Shown: positions 46,600 through 57,068 of the stretch, in pieces
How the letters are laid out: every line of letters begins with the position of its first letter
Position numbering within the stretch: position 1 is the stretch's first letter
DNA from: Corythucha ciliata
Lineage: Eukaryota; Arthropoda; Insecta; Hemiptera; Tingidae
Reading direction: 5' to 3'
Length of the DNA stretch: 64,000 bases
NCBI GenBank assembly: GCA_038030265.1
Contig: CM075943.1
Span: forward strand, 38,378,001 to 38,442,000
Translations under genes and position numbers: made by a program
The notes under the pieces: model-generated
What the model saw: the letters and a program-made list of their open reading frames with translations, nothing else
Databases searched by the model: none
Told to the model about the DNA's origin: nothing

Positions 46600-48130
46600 T
46601 TTCCAAAATGTTTTACATTGAAATAGCGATGCATCTGAACATTTATAGCCGTTGGATTGCGCCCAATAGGGCAATTTCCCAATTCAAATTGCCGAAACTG
46701 GAGTTGATACAGAACTGGACTGACAAAAACTGGAGATTTGAAGAGTTTTCCTCAATTTTAGCCCGGGAAGTTGCCCCTAAAACCGCGAATTGGCGTTTCT
46801 CCCTACTATTGGCCGCAAATCAGTAGTGATACCGAGACGATATCTACTTTTAAGAGGGCATGACCGTGACAATGACTCCAGGTATCGTACCGAGACCGAG
46901 ACGATACCACAATTCTTGAGACGAGACCAAGACACAGTCTGGGTATCAGGAAAACGGTGAAGGGGGAAGGTGGAGGAGAGAAGGAAGGAAAAACAAAAAA
47001 CACAAAAAACCAAAAGAAAGTTGTGGTCATGACATAACTTGCCTGTGCCTCAACCCCCTCCCCTATAGATGAATCTAAGGGTGGAGGGGGGTAACAGCAG
47101 AATTACCCGAGCTGGTCAAATCACCCTAAACATAAAATATGGCTGGGGGGAGGGTGTACCGAGGGAAGGGGTGGGGTTTCGATTCTCCCTCCCCCTAGAG
47201 AGGTACCAGAATAATTCTAACCGTAGGCCGTGGGCAGAAAGAGCCGCGAATTTTCGCTTTTTATCCATTTCAGCCATGAATTTGCGCTTTTTATCAATTT
47301 TAGCCACAAACGAACAATTTTTCGCAATTTCAGACACACACAATTAGCGCGTTGTCTGAACGTTTATGCGTGGGCTCGTCCAACCGGTTACCAAGAATCT
47401 GAGAGCCCAAGAGCTATAAGTATGAGGGAAGAGAAAGATGAGTTCCTTGTCGCTTCCGTGCAAATCTCAACACGATCGATCGTATTCGATTGTTTTGTTA
47501 CCCCGCGGTCGATATACCCTACAGACTTTATTGAAGTTGGCTGTGTATTTCCTAGATATTTCCACTGAAGTTTTGCATACGAAGCCCTCAGATCTTTTCA
47601 CTTTTCGAGACCGATACCGAGACTTTCGAGACAGAGACCGATACCGATACCAACTTTTCACAACCGAGACTGAGACCGAGACCACTCAAGTCTCGTATCG
47701 GTCTCGGTCTCGTGAAACACTACAAATAATTAACTTTTATCAATTTTAGTCGCGAATAGTTAGTTTTCTCGTTATGGCTTTACGGATAAGCGCTTTTTAT
47801 CCATTTTCGCCTAGATTAGCGCTTTTTTCAAACTTGTAGCCGTGCTGTACAAGAACAGCTCACTATCGCAGTTAATTATGGCCCTCCGATGATTGGTAAT
47901 AAGTGATTTTTCTCCATTATATCCTTAAATTAACACTTTTCCAGTGAATCAACGTTTTAGCTCCGGACTTGACCCCAAGATCATAAAATAAGTGGTTTTT
48001 CTCAATTTTAGCCTTAAATGAGCGTTTCTCTCAATTTTAAGTCACACTGAAAGTTTTCTCAGTTTTCGACACGAAGTAGGCTTTTTCTAAACTGTTTTCC
48101 GTTGGATTTTCGCCTTAAGAACAGCCTAAA
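46600..48130 (+). repeat. 30-bp minisatellite with (GAGACC)-like patches
   Basis: Diverged 30-bp units (GCGAATTTTCGCTTTTTATC, CATTTTAGCC types) fill much of 46740-46820, 47240-47350 and 47740-48080. Two patches (46826-46945 and 47605-47715) are degenerate hexamer repeats of ACCGAG/GAGACC. The second contains an inverse patch reading CTCGTATCGGTCTCGGTCTC. Confidence 0.6.
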
Positions 48131-49201
48131 CAGTGCACTAGGGCCGTGAAATTGCCTCCGTGAGATTCCTGCTGCTTGAAATTATGAGTTTCTGGGAACA
48201 AAATTGTTATGTTTTCTGTGCCTGTTAATCAGTTTGTAGGATGAAATTGATAGTTTCCGTCGAAAATCAGTCATTTTTTCGGTCCAAAGTCTGTTTCTGG
48301 GTTCAAAATGACCACAGCTTCCCCCAGTCAAGCAACCAGTTATAGAATGGCTGTTTTTTATTTTTTTGCGATTGGGGCAAAGGTCACCAAGGTATAAGTG
48401 TCCGCGATGTTCAGCCGAATGGTCTGTTTTAATATTCTGTTAGCTCCAACTCCCCAATTTTCAATCTAAGCTTTGGGGAACAAATATACCGCATCGTAGT
48501 TTGAGCCAGAAATTCCGAAAATCGCGTTATTTTCAACGAAAATTCCTAAAATCACGTAATTTTCACGCTTGCTTTCTATAAAAACTTGTAAATTACTACG
48601 CTAGTATAAATCACGCAGGGATCTAAATGATGGACGTGTATATATAGGATATAGGGGCAACTTGTTGAAGTCCTTCCATCTTTTCAACTTGGGCAGATTG
48701 TTCTCGTTCTCGAACCCACCAATTTTCTTCTTGGATAAATTAATGTTTGAAATACCTTCTCGGAGCAGTAACACTTTGAAGGGAATATGTAAATGTTTAT
48801 ACTTTATACCCACGCGAGATTTTTTTTCTAAAGCGTAAAACATTTTCGCTCTGTTTTTCTCATTTCCCCCCTCCCGACTAAAAAACCGCGCAAAAAAAAA
48901 AAATGTTCATGTTCCCATGTCACCCATTTTTGCGTAAACGCACGTTGTAAACCCAATTTCTTCACTCTGAAGTGAAAACTAAATTATACTCCGCTCATAC
49001 ACAACATCTAAAACGAGGGAGGTGGCGGAGATATCAACCGCTCCGTTTGAAACTTTTCAACACTTAAAAAAAGAGAGAAAGAATGACAAGAGGAGAGGGG
49101 GGATGGGGCCTTCGTGGTTGTGGGGTGCTAGAAAGTTAATTTGGCTTTTGTGTGTTTTGAAACTCAGAAAGTGCCTATGCAGGGACTATAAAGAGTGGTA
49201 G

Positions 49202-49233
<32 letters not shown>

Positions 49234-52200
49234 CGTTAAAGTTGTGCCTTTGTTATTCATCTTTAAGAACTGATGGTTTGGTAACTCAGATGAAAAACAA
49301 AAAAAAGTCGGACAACAGAACCTTATCACGGGGGATTTTTGAAAAGAAGTAAAAAAAGAGAGAAAACAGGGCGGCAAAATATCATTTTTCCTTCTCGTAA
49401 GAGAATAATTACGAACAGAGTTTTGATTACGTGTGGATAAATTCAGGACTGTAAAGTAGAATGAATTGAAAATAATGTTTTAATTAGCCCGGATTTTCAG
49501 TTTCATGAAAACATCGGGTTTTTAGTGTATGAGAGTGAAGGAGCTGAGAGAGTTTTTAATTTTTAAACTTTTCCTTTCAAAATGGTTTGAGGGGAAAAAC
49601 AACAGCGTGCCTATAAACGGAAATTACGTTCTGTTTGATGCTGATGGGCATGAATGTTTCGGGTGGTGGGGGGGGGGGTTGGAGGAACGCAATGTTAAAA
49701 ACACGTCATTGACTTGGCGATATGTTCTAATTTCCGATTCTTTGAGACTCTCGTACGAAAAACTTTCGATTATCTTCCCAGACGAAAATGTCGACGAGGA
49801 CCCAAGGCGACGCCGACGGCTCAAAGAGTGAACCCCCCCTCTCCTACAATATTTCTCAAGTAGAAGACGGGGTTTCAAAACGTCGTTTTTATATGACCTG
49901 CTACCCATATTGAGCTCCAGCAATTAACTCACTATAACGCCATCCACACGTATGCCTCTGTGGGCAATATTCAATATTACTAAAACGACGATCTTTTTTA
50001 ATACCTTAGTCCAGTCAATGACATCTGGAAAACGACCCAGACGACATGGCCGGTTTAGTGATTTTTTATTTTTCCGTAGTTGGGGTGTAAACATAAAAGT
50101 CCCCGGACGTCCGATGTGAGCGGGCTGAGGGGGGGGGACGCTGAGAAGGTCACTATTTTTGGTGTTTCCCAATTATACTTCATTTTAAATTAGTAGGCAA
50201 CAATATATTGTCTTCTACATTTTTCGGTAGCGAGTAATGACGTTTTGATCAATTTAAGAATAATCCTAAAGCTGATGCGATTGAATCAAGTATTTTAAGT
50301 TCTATTGTGCTATAGGATTCGTCCAACTTTTAGTACGTGCTGGCTCACGGCGATATGAACTTAAAATAACAATCTTAAGGCCGTTCAATAAATTATAAAA
50401 GCACTATTCCTGTATAGAACAGACAAATATATATTTTTTTATCCTTCAAGTTCTCACGTATTTTGTCACGAAGCAGAAACCCAATATCCTTATCGAAAGT
50501 TCGTTCGAGGGCGTTCCCTTAACACCCGGGGACTCAATGTTTGTTCAACGATATCCTTCTGGAAACAGGCATATCCATGGTCGACGGAGGGGGTGAGGGA
50601 AAGAGAGAAAAATAAAAATCCCGTTATAGAAAAAACGACAAGGAGCGACAATTTTTTTTCTTCTTTTTTTTTATTCAATCCACACTTCTCGTTTTTGTGA
50701 TGTGCATGGTGCGTCGGATTTTCACAACAGCCACTCTCCCCCGTCCTGTTATCCTTCCGTTACCAGTTGGAGTAAACTCAAGGAGTTCAAAGATATTCTG
50801 TATCTTCTTATATGCGTTATTGAAACACGGTATTGAATGAATCAACGGGGAGTTAGCTGTCGTGGTTGGTATAAGAAGAAGGATGTGATGAGGTGGGGGG
50901 GGGGGTCGTTCATCATTCGCTAACGATCACCGAATGATTCGGCCAGATAGGCTCGTTAATTCTAACAGGGGCTGAAGGAGGTTATTGTATACACAAGAGT
51001 GTGTGTTGTAGAGAAGCGGGATGAGGGGATTGGTGAAGTTGGGGTGGAACTCTCCCTTCTCGTTTTTCATCCAATTGTTGACCATATTATAGACATGTCA
51101 TCATGACAATATGCGTGTAAACTGAAATAGGGAGAGTTTCCGATCGATCGACAAATTTTTGAATCTCGTCAGTATTAATTAAGCCCCGAAAAATGTTCTG
51201 ACAATGAAAAGTTCTCCCTTTCTCCTGTCCAACATGCTTTATTATATGCCTGAAACGACAAGGGTACTAAATGCCTAAAATGTCTGTAAGTACAGCGTTA
51301 TTCCAGGAAATTTTGGTGGAACCTACCCCTGGTGAAGAAGCCCACCGTTGTTGAATTATAAACCACTCCTCCAGAATCTCTCAGCAGTTTTTATTGGAGT
51401 GGGAACGGGGTGTACGAATACGAAAATCCCCCGTTTGTGACTTCTGGTGGAAATTGAGGCTCAACGATTACAAAATTTTCAATGCGAAACAACCTGAATG
51501 AAGTGGCAACAAAAAAAAGGGCTTACTCGCCCAATCAACTCCCACGCCCCCCTCACTTTTATACAGTATACTCCCTTTTTAAAAGAGAAAAACCTTTGAA
51601 AGTGGTGGAAATTATTAATTTTTGATAAAGTCACGTTTCAGAAAAGAGCCACCTTCCTCACTCTCCACCACCTGATGTTCTCTCGCTCGTTCTCAATTCC
51701 ACGAAAATTTCATTTAGCACGTTTGACTAGAGGTGGGAGGGGGAAGAAGAGATTCGCCGCTTTTGATTTGAAAACAAGTCGAGTTTTAGCTCACATTCCA
51801 CAAGTCAAAAATATAAAGCAAGGAACGCTTCAGATGAGAAAGTATTAGAAAAGAAAAGGGAAAGAATGATGGAGGAAAAAAGCAACTTCGTTATGATTTA
51901 AAACCTTCTCAGGCATTAAGGAAACAAAAAGGGGGAAAAATCCAGGTGATCAATCAGAGCTACTTGTAGGGCGGGGGTTTAGGGGTCGATGGTGAGGTAA
52001 AGTGGGAAGTTTAAAAAGAAACGGAGGAGTGTTTTTCTCTTTTTGAGTCGGATTAAAGGGTCCTCTCTACCCCTGGGGGGCCTCCTCATCTGGTACAGAC
52101 TCCTTCTTCACAAATATATATATATATATATATCTTCAGTGATTAGTCAAGTTGACTCTCTTCTTCAACTTTTTTATTTTATCGACCTTCCTTTTACCTG

Positions 52201-54400
52201 CAGGGGAGGGTTAAAAAACGAATTTTTAGTGATTTACATTTTCATGTTATTTTTTCCTTGTCATTTTGACTCCTTTGCCTTTCCGTTTCGTCTTGGAACA
52301 ACTTCCGTTAATCTACGTCAAACGCTTCCACCCCTCCCCACTTCCATAAGCCCACCATTACAACATACTCCCTCATAAATTACGTCTTGACAATCATTCA
52401 GTGGAATCTCTTTCTTTCGTGTCTCTCTCATTCTATCTCACTCGAGATGGGTTCGATTCTCGAGATACCGGAACATCACGCGTCTATTCAACCGTTCCCA
52501 CAGCTGCAGCCGTTTCTGTCGTAATTGTGGTCTGAACTCTGTGGAGGGGGGGGGGTTATTGTTGTTTGCGTGGGGATAGGTGATCGGCGATGGGCAATGC
52601 TTGTAGTGTGGTGGCGGAGAGGGCAGGAGGAATCCATCGAGCGAAGGATGTTAACATTATCGGGCCGTGAAGTGAGCCAGGAGAGTCCTCTACACCCCCC
52701 CCCCTTGCCCCATCGAGTAGTTATAAAGGGTTTGGTGTGAGAGAGAGGTTGCCTTTTGTTCACCTCCTATAAAGGGCTATTGGCAATCTGAAGGTTTCCG
52801 GGGAGTAAATGGGAAAGCTGGGAATAGGCTTAATTAATTAGGATGAGGCTGTGAATGGTAGTGGGGTAAATTATTCTATTTATGCCGTTTAAAAGCAAAA
52901 TGGTTTTCAGGAAGTTTTTCAGTTATTTGAAAAGTCCCTTCAAGTTGAAAATTTAAAAAAGACAACTTCTTAAAACGACACTTCCGGGAAATTCCTCTTT
53001 CTAAAATTAAAGCTTCCCATTAAAGAAAAATGTAATCGAGATACTAAAAGTCAAAAATTGATTGAAATCCACTTGAACTATTAATCACATAAGCCATTCC
53101 TTATGGTGGGAGGGGGAGGGGAGATAGAAAGGTTTTCTTTTCACGGATGAATTTTCCTCACGAGTCCCTCTGAAAATGGATAGAGTTTGTTTTCCATTTG
53201 CCTCAATGCACTTACAGTAAACGGAGATGAAACTAAAAAAAAAAAACTAAGCTGGAGGACTCAGGCGAGTCGTCCTCTTTTCCTTTGCCTTTTTCCCCTT
53301 CTTTTTCGGGTTGAAGCTTTTCCCTGATTTACAGCGCGTTTTAGGCGAACAAAGTGGACCCCTCTTCTTACTTTAAGTGGATGAACTTCTTTTTGCTCTC
53401 TGCTATAAGGAGTACAATGTATATTTTTACACCATCCGATCCCCGCCACTCCCATGCATGTGAGAACAACTTGGTGCCATCCACGCGCCGCCTATAATGT
53501 TATTGAAAAAAAGAAGAGAAGCACGCTCTTGGTACTTGGTCCTGTCACGGATAAAAGAAGAGCTCCGCGAAGGTTTGGGTAAACTCTTGAACTGGTTATT
53601 GGTTTCTTTCAAAAGGTTCAATTTAGTCTGAGAGTCGCTCAACGCGAGCTTCCTGTTGTTGAAAAGTGAGTAGATGACATAGTAGGGGAAGTGAAGAGGG
53701 AGGAGTGGAATTCGTCAACCTTTCAAAACCACCTCGCGGACCACTTGAAACTTTTTGAAATGTTTCTTTCTTCACTCCATTTCGAAAGGTTTCATGGCAT
53801 TAAAAATGCTGGCGAGGTTTTGAAATAAATTCATGCTTAACGAAAGAGGCGAAGCAAACTGTGACCCAAGGTGAGACGAAGCACCAAGAGGAGGCAGAGC
53901 CGTCCGTAATTAACAAAGCTCGCTTCTTCAACAGTCGTTTGTTAACGAATAAAACGTATCTGAGAAGACCAGAAGCCTGTATTGATAAAAGCTCAATTTA
54001 GAAAAAAAAAAACAGTGCAAAATTTTCAACAACCAGAAAACGGGTGATTTCACCCCCTCTAACAAAATTTAAAAATTGTATCTACGGAACAGAAAATTAA
54101 CTACTGAACTAGACTGTTGAATTAGGTGCGGTAAGGCCATTTACTGCTTTTCCGAGGCTCAATTAGGTCATTGAAGTTGCCCCCTCTCACATTATACCAG
54201 AATGAAAAACCTTGAACCCGCAAGTAGCTGCAGTGCTCAAGACTATATGAACGGTAGTGCTGCATCCTATAGCAAATGGAAGCCCTGTGTGTCGAGGGGC
54301 GGGGTCTATCCTTGATGAAGTTAGCGCCCCCGTTCACCCGATTATGCTCTGAATTCCAGTAAGTAAAGGCTCAATCGGGAAATTTCCACATGTTCATTTG
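48131..54400. other. Unique non-coding sequence with homopolymer tracts
   Basis: No gene is recognised in this long stretch. Contents include a 29-base T run at 49205-49233, G runs near 49667-49678, 50897-50906 and 52547-52556, a (TA)n tract at 52114-52132, and an A run at 53236-53246. The frame at 49529-49831 (+) looked slightly protein-like but is crossed by a G run and lacks splice signals or a known domain. Confidence 0.5.
52114..52132. repeat. (TA)n microsatellite
   Basis: A pure TATATA tract of about 20 bp. Confidence 0.9.
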
Positions 54401-54614
54401 TGAAAAACACTAATTCGCGGCTAGAGTTTTGAAAAACGCTAATTAATGGCTAAAATGGAGAAAAAGTGATAATTCACTGCAATAGGCGCTCATTCGCAGC
54501 TGAAATTAAAGAGAAGCGCTAATTCGCATTTCCGAGAGAGTGTATAATACCCAAGAAATTGCGTTTTTAGTGAGTAAAACCCGCTAAATTAGTTTTTTAA
54601 CCACCGGAACTCCC

Positions 54615-54647
<33 letters not shown>

Positions 54648-55400
54648 GGTGAGCATAGCCTACGAAATTTTTTTTTCACAGAGGAAACTCCGCAAATAGC
54701 TTTTCTAGAGAATAACCCACGAATTGCTTTCCTATAGCGAGCGAATTTTTTGTTCTAGTGAAGAAAACCTATGCATTTTTTTTTCCTGAGCAGAACCTCC
54801 GAAATTACTTTTTTAGCTGTTCAGCGTTGAGTGCACTGTTAAGTAAAACAGCGAAATTGTTTGTGCAGTGAGAAAAACCAGTGGTACTGCTTCTTCAGTG
54901 TGGAAACCACGCGTATGGCTTTCCTGAGCGAGCGAAATTTTTTTTTTTTTTTTTTTTTTAATGTTGATTGAAAAATCCACTGAATCGCTCTTTTAGCGAC
55001 CAAAACCTATGAAGCGGACACATTTCTTGAACTCCTGACCCGAACCGCGTCAGGGAAGACCGCAAGCTCGACATGCTAGAATTGGCCAGAATCGGTTAGC
55101 CCTGTAGGCTGATGGTCTTGCTTCCGAAACGTGTGCCCTGTACCCATCACCGTCTTCTCGTTATTACGTTAAGCTGCTCCCAGCTCCTCTTAATCTCCAT
55201 GGAGGGATATCTGCCCCCCCCCCCCTCATTTCTCTGGAGACGCCCGGCTGGTAGAGTTAAGAAAAATCTGTCGACAAAAAAGCTGTTCAAATTGAGAAAG
55301 CGCCAATTCGTGGTTTCTGTGGAGGCAACCTTGTGGACTGAAACTGAGAAAAACGCTAATTAGTGGATACAATTGAGAGATCCCCAATTTGTGGTTTCTT
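54400..55400. repeat. Minisatellite blocks with long T runs
   Basis: Units of the 30-bp type on the minus strand (GCTAATTCGC, GCTAAAATGGAGAAAAA) occupy 54400-54535 and 55285-55380. Between them (54550-55010) is a different degenerate repeat of about 35-40 bp with GAAATTGCTTTTTTAG and GAGTAAAACC motifs, in which T stretches have expanded to 29 and 20 bases (54619-54647 and 54940-54959). Confidence 0.55.
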
Positions 55401-56000
55401 GAGGTCGTTCTTCGTGTAGCTCATCAAGTTGTGAAAAAGCGCGTTTCACGCGGTCGGACTCCAAAGTGGCTCAGTAAGGTCCGCATGATGCTGGGACTCG
55501 AGAACTTCTGGGCGGTCGTTTGTGTGAGTCACTGATGAGGTCACAGCCTCCAAAGTGGTCAAAAAAGGGGGATAAAATTGTGAGAACCCCTTCAAAGGCT
55601 TGTCAGATATTATAAATGTCTCTTGATTTTCGGAAGCCCTGCGTCAAGAAACCGGTACCTACAAACGTGGCTTAGTCGAATTTTTGAACGGCAGTTTTTG
55701 ACAAATTCGCCCCGTCGAAGGCGATTTTGAAGTCGAACGAGACCGTTGGGGACATCGGGCCATTGGACTGATGAGGCCATTGGGCAATGCATATTTGACA
55801 AATGCAGCCAGCCTCTGTTATATGTAACGAAAGGCAACTTTACAGTGCCGGTCTCAGACATTAGGTACATCCGGCTCAAATCAGCCCATGTAGTCGTTTA
55901 GCCCACAGTAATAGGCTCTATCGCCCGCCGGGTCTGAAGCCTGAATATGAATGAAGAGCGAATTACAACGTTAGTGGCTTTGATAACTTTGCCGTGGATT
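55400..56000. other. Spacer, nothing recognised
   Basis: No gene or clear repeat. Short phrases such as CGGTCGGACTCCAAAGTGG and CAGCCTCCAAAGTGGTCA hint at an old internal repeat. Confidence 0.4.
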
Positions 56001-56260
56001 AGCGCGCTCACTTTCAGTCAACGAAGTTGCGAATGGCCGGTTTTTCCATTTTAACCGTGAGTTGGCATTTTTATAGTTGTATAACCGTGTGTTTCCTATC
56101 GTAGCCGTTGATATTTTTTCCTATTTCAACCAGCCACTAACTAGCGAATTTTCTACATTTCAGTCGCTAAATATAGTTTTTCCAATTTTTGCGGTGAATA
56201 ATCTTTCTCGTTTATCTTAATTTTAGCTGTGAATTATCGCTTTGACTACAATTTATCATC
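56001..56260 (+). repeat. 30-bp degenerate minisatellite, short block
   Basis: About eight diverged units: TTTTAACCGTGAGTTGGC, TGTAGCCGTTG, AACTAGCGAATTTTC and TTTTAGCTGTGAATTATCGC. Confidence 0.6.
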
Positions 56261-56683
56261 AGAATATTTATAAATCAAATTGTGCGTCTTAGGGTATTTA
56301 TTTTCGTCCGTTTGTTTTTGCTAGACGCCTCTTAGAACCCGTCGCCCCAGGGCGTTCGCCAGGGTTGCACCCGCTTTAATTAAAGCTGGCACTGGGCAAC
56401 AATACATATACAATCGAATAAATAACACTTCGTCCATCTTACGAGAATGCTTAGTAAGTTTTAAAGGTGATTTTGCCATTTTTCCCCCTAATGTGTCCGT
56501 CAATTAATTGAATAATTGAGCTTAGATGATCCTATCTAAGGACATTTATGGGATTACTCCCCTACTCACCGCACAACCTTAGTCACAACAGTTGATTCGA
56601 GGAAGTGCGGAGGCTGAAAACAAAGAAAATCTTCAAATTAAATACTTACTTGTTTACTTGTTTTGAGTTCCAAGAAAAAATTG

Positions 56684-56755
56684 CTCCCCAGGTGGGATTC
56701 GAACCCACGACCTCCTAGTTTCGCGCCAGATGCTCTGGCTGAGCTATCCAGGGAG
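56684..56755 (-). pseudogene. tRNA-like sequence in palindrome arm
   Basis: On the minus strand this folds as a tRNA: acceptor strand CTCCCTG, D arm TAGCTCAGCCAGAGC, a five-pair anticodon stem (two wobble pairs), variable AGGTC and T arm GTGGGTTCGAATCCCAC, with a matching 3' acceptor CTGGGGAG. The anticodon loop is CGCGAAA, with G where U33 is almost universal, so the identity is ambiguous and function is doubtful. A and B boxes are intact. It is more likely the polymerase III promoter of a SINE-like element than a working tRNA gene. Confidence 0.65.
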
Positions 56756-56850
56756 TCCACGCAAAGAGTGGATCCACCCAGGAGAAATTCTCTCTCGGGA
56801 CTTAAACTGCAGTTTGAGTTCGGGATTTCTCCTGGGTGGATCCGCTCTTT

Positions 56851-56890
56851 GAAACTAGGAGGTCGTGGGTTCGAATCCCACCTGGTGAGC
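56851..56890 (+). pseudogene. tRNA 3'-half in opposite palindrome arm
   Basis: GAAACTAGGAGGTCGTGGGT followed by TCGAATCCCACC repeats the anticodon-side and T-arm part of the tRNA-like sequence in the other arm, in mirror orientation. The 5' half with the A box is absent. Confidence 0.75.
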
Positions 56891-57068
56891 AATTTTTTCT
56901 CGGAACTCAAAACAAGTAAAAAAGTAAGTAATTAATTTGAAGATTAATTTATTTATTTTCAGCCTCCCCACTCCCACGAATTCATAGTTGTGACTAGGGT
57001 TGTGCGGTGAGGAAGGGAGTAATACCCTATATAAATGTCCGTAGATAGGGTCATCTAAGCTCAATGAT

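Larger units (their letters stand above)
56514..57068. mobile_element. Palindromic element carrying a tRNA-like sequence
   Basis: Two inverse arms meet at AAACTGCAGTTT near 56811. The outer ends read TTGAGCTTAGATGATCCTAT and its inverse, and internal markers (GGACATTTAT, ACTCACCGCACAACC, TTGTTTTGAGTTCC, GGATCCACCCAGGAGAAAT) appear in both arms in mirror order. The left arm holds a full tRNA-like sequence; the right arm holds only its 3' half, missing about 40 bp. Peptides such as RWDSNPRPPSF read from these arms are artefacts of translating a tRNA 3' half. Confidence 0.8.

Noticed and set aside
49529..49831. 100-codon frame with an acidic and basic C terminus
   Set aside because: It is interrupted in sense by a G homopolymer (Gly run), has no splice signals and an equal-length frame on the other strand.
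56684..56755. Functional tRNA gene
   Set aside because: U33 is replaced by G, the acceptor and anticodon stems rely on wobble pairs, and it sits in a palindromic mobile element.
56638..57064. Open frames on both strands with RWDSNPRPPSF and QVGFEPTTS peptides
   Set aside because: These peptides are the well-known result of translating the T-arm half of a tRNA-like sequence; the region is a palindromic element, not a gene.
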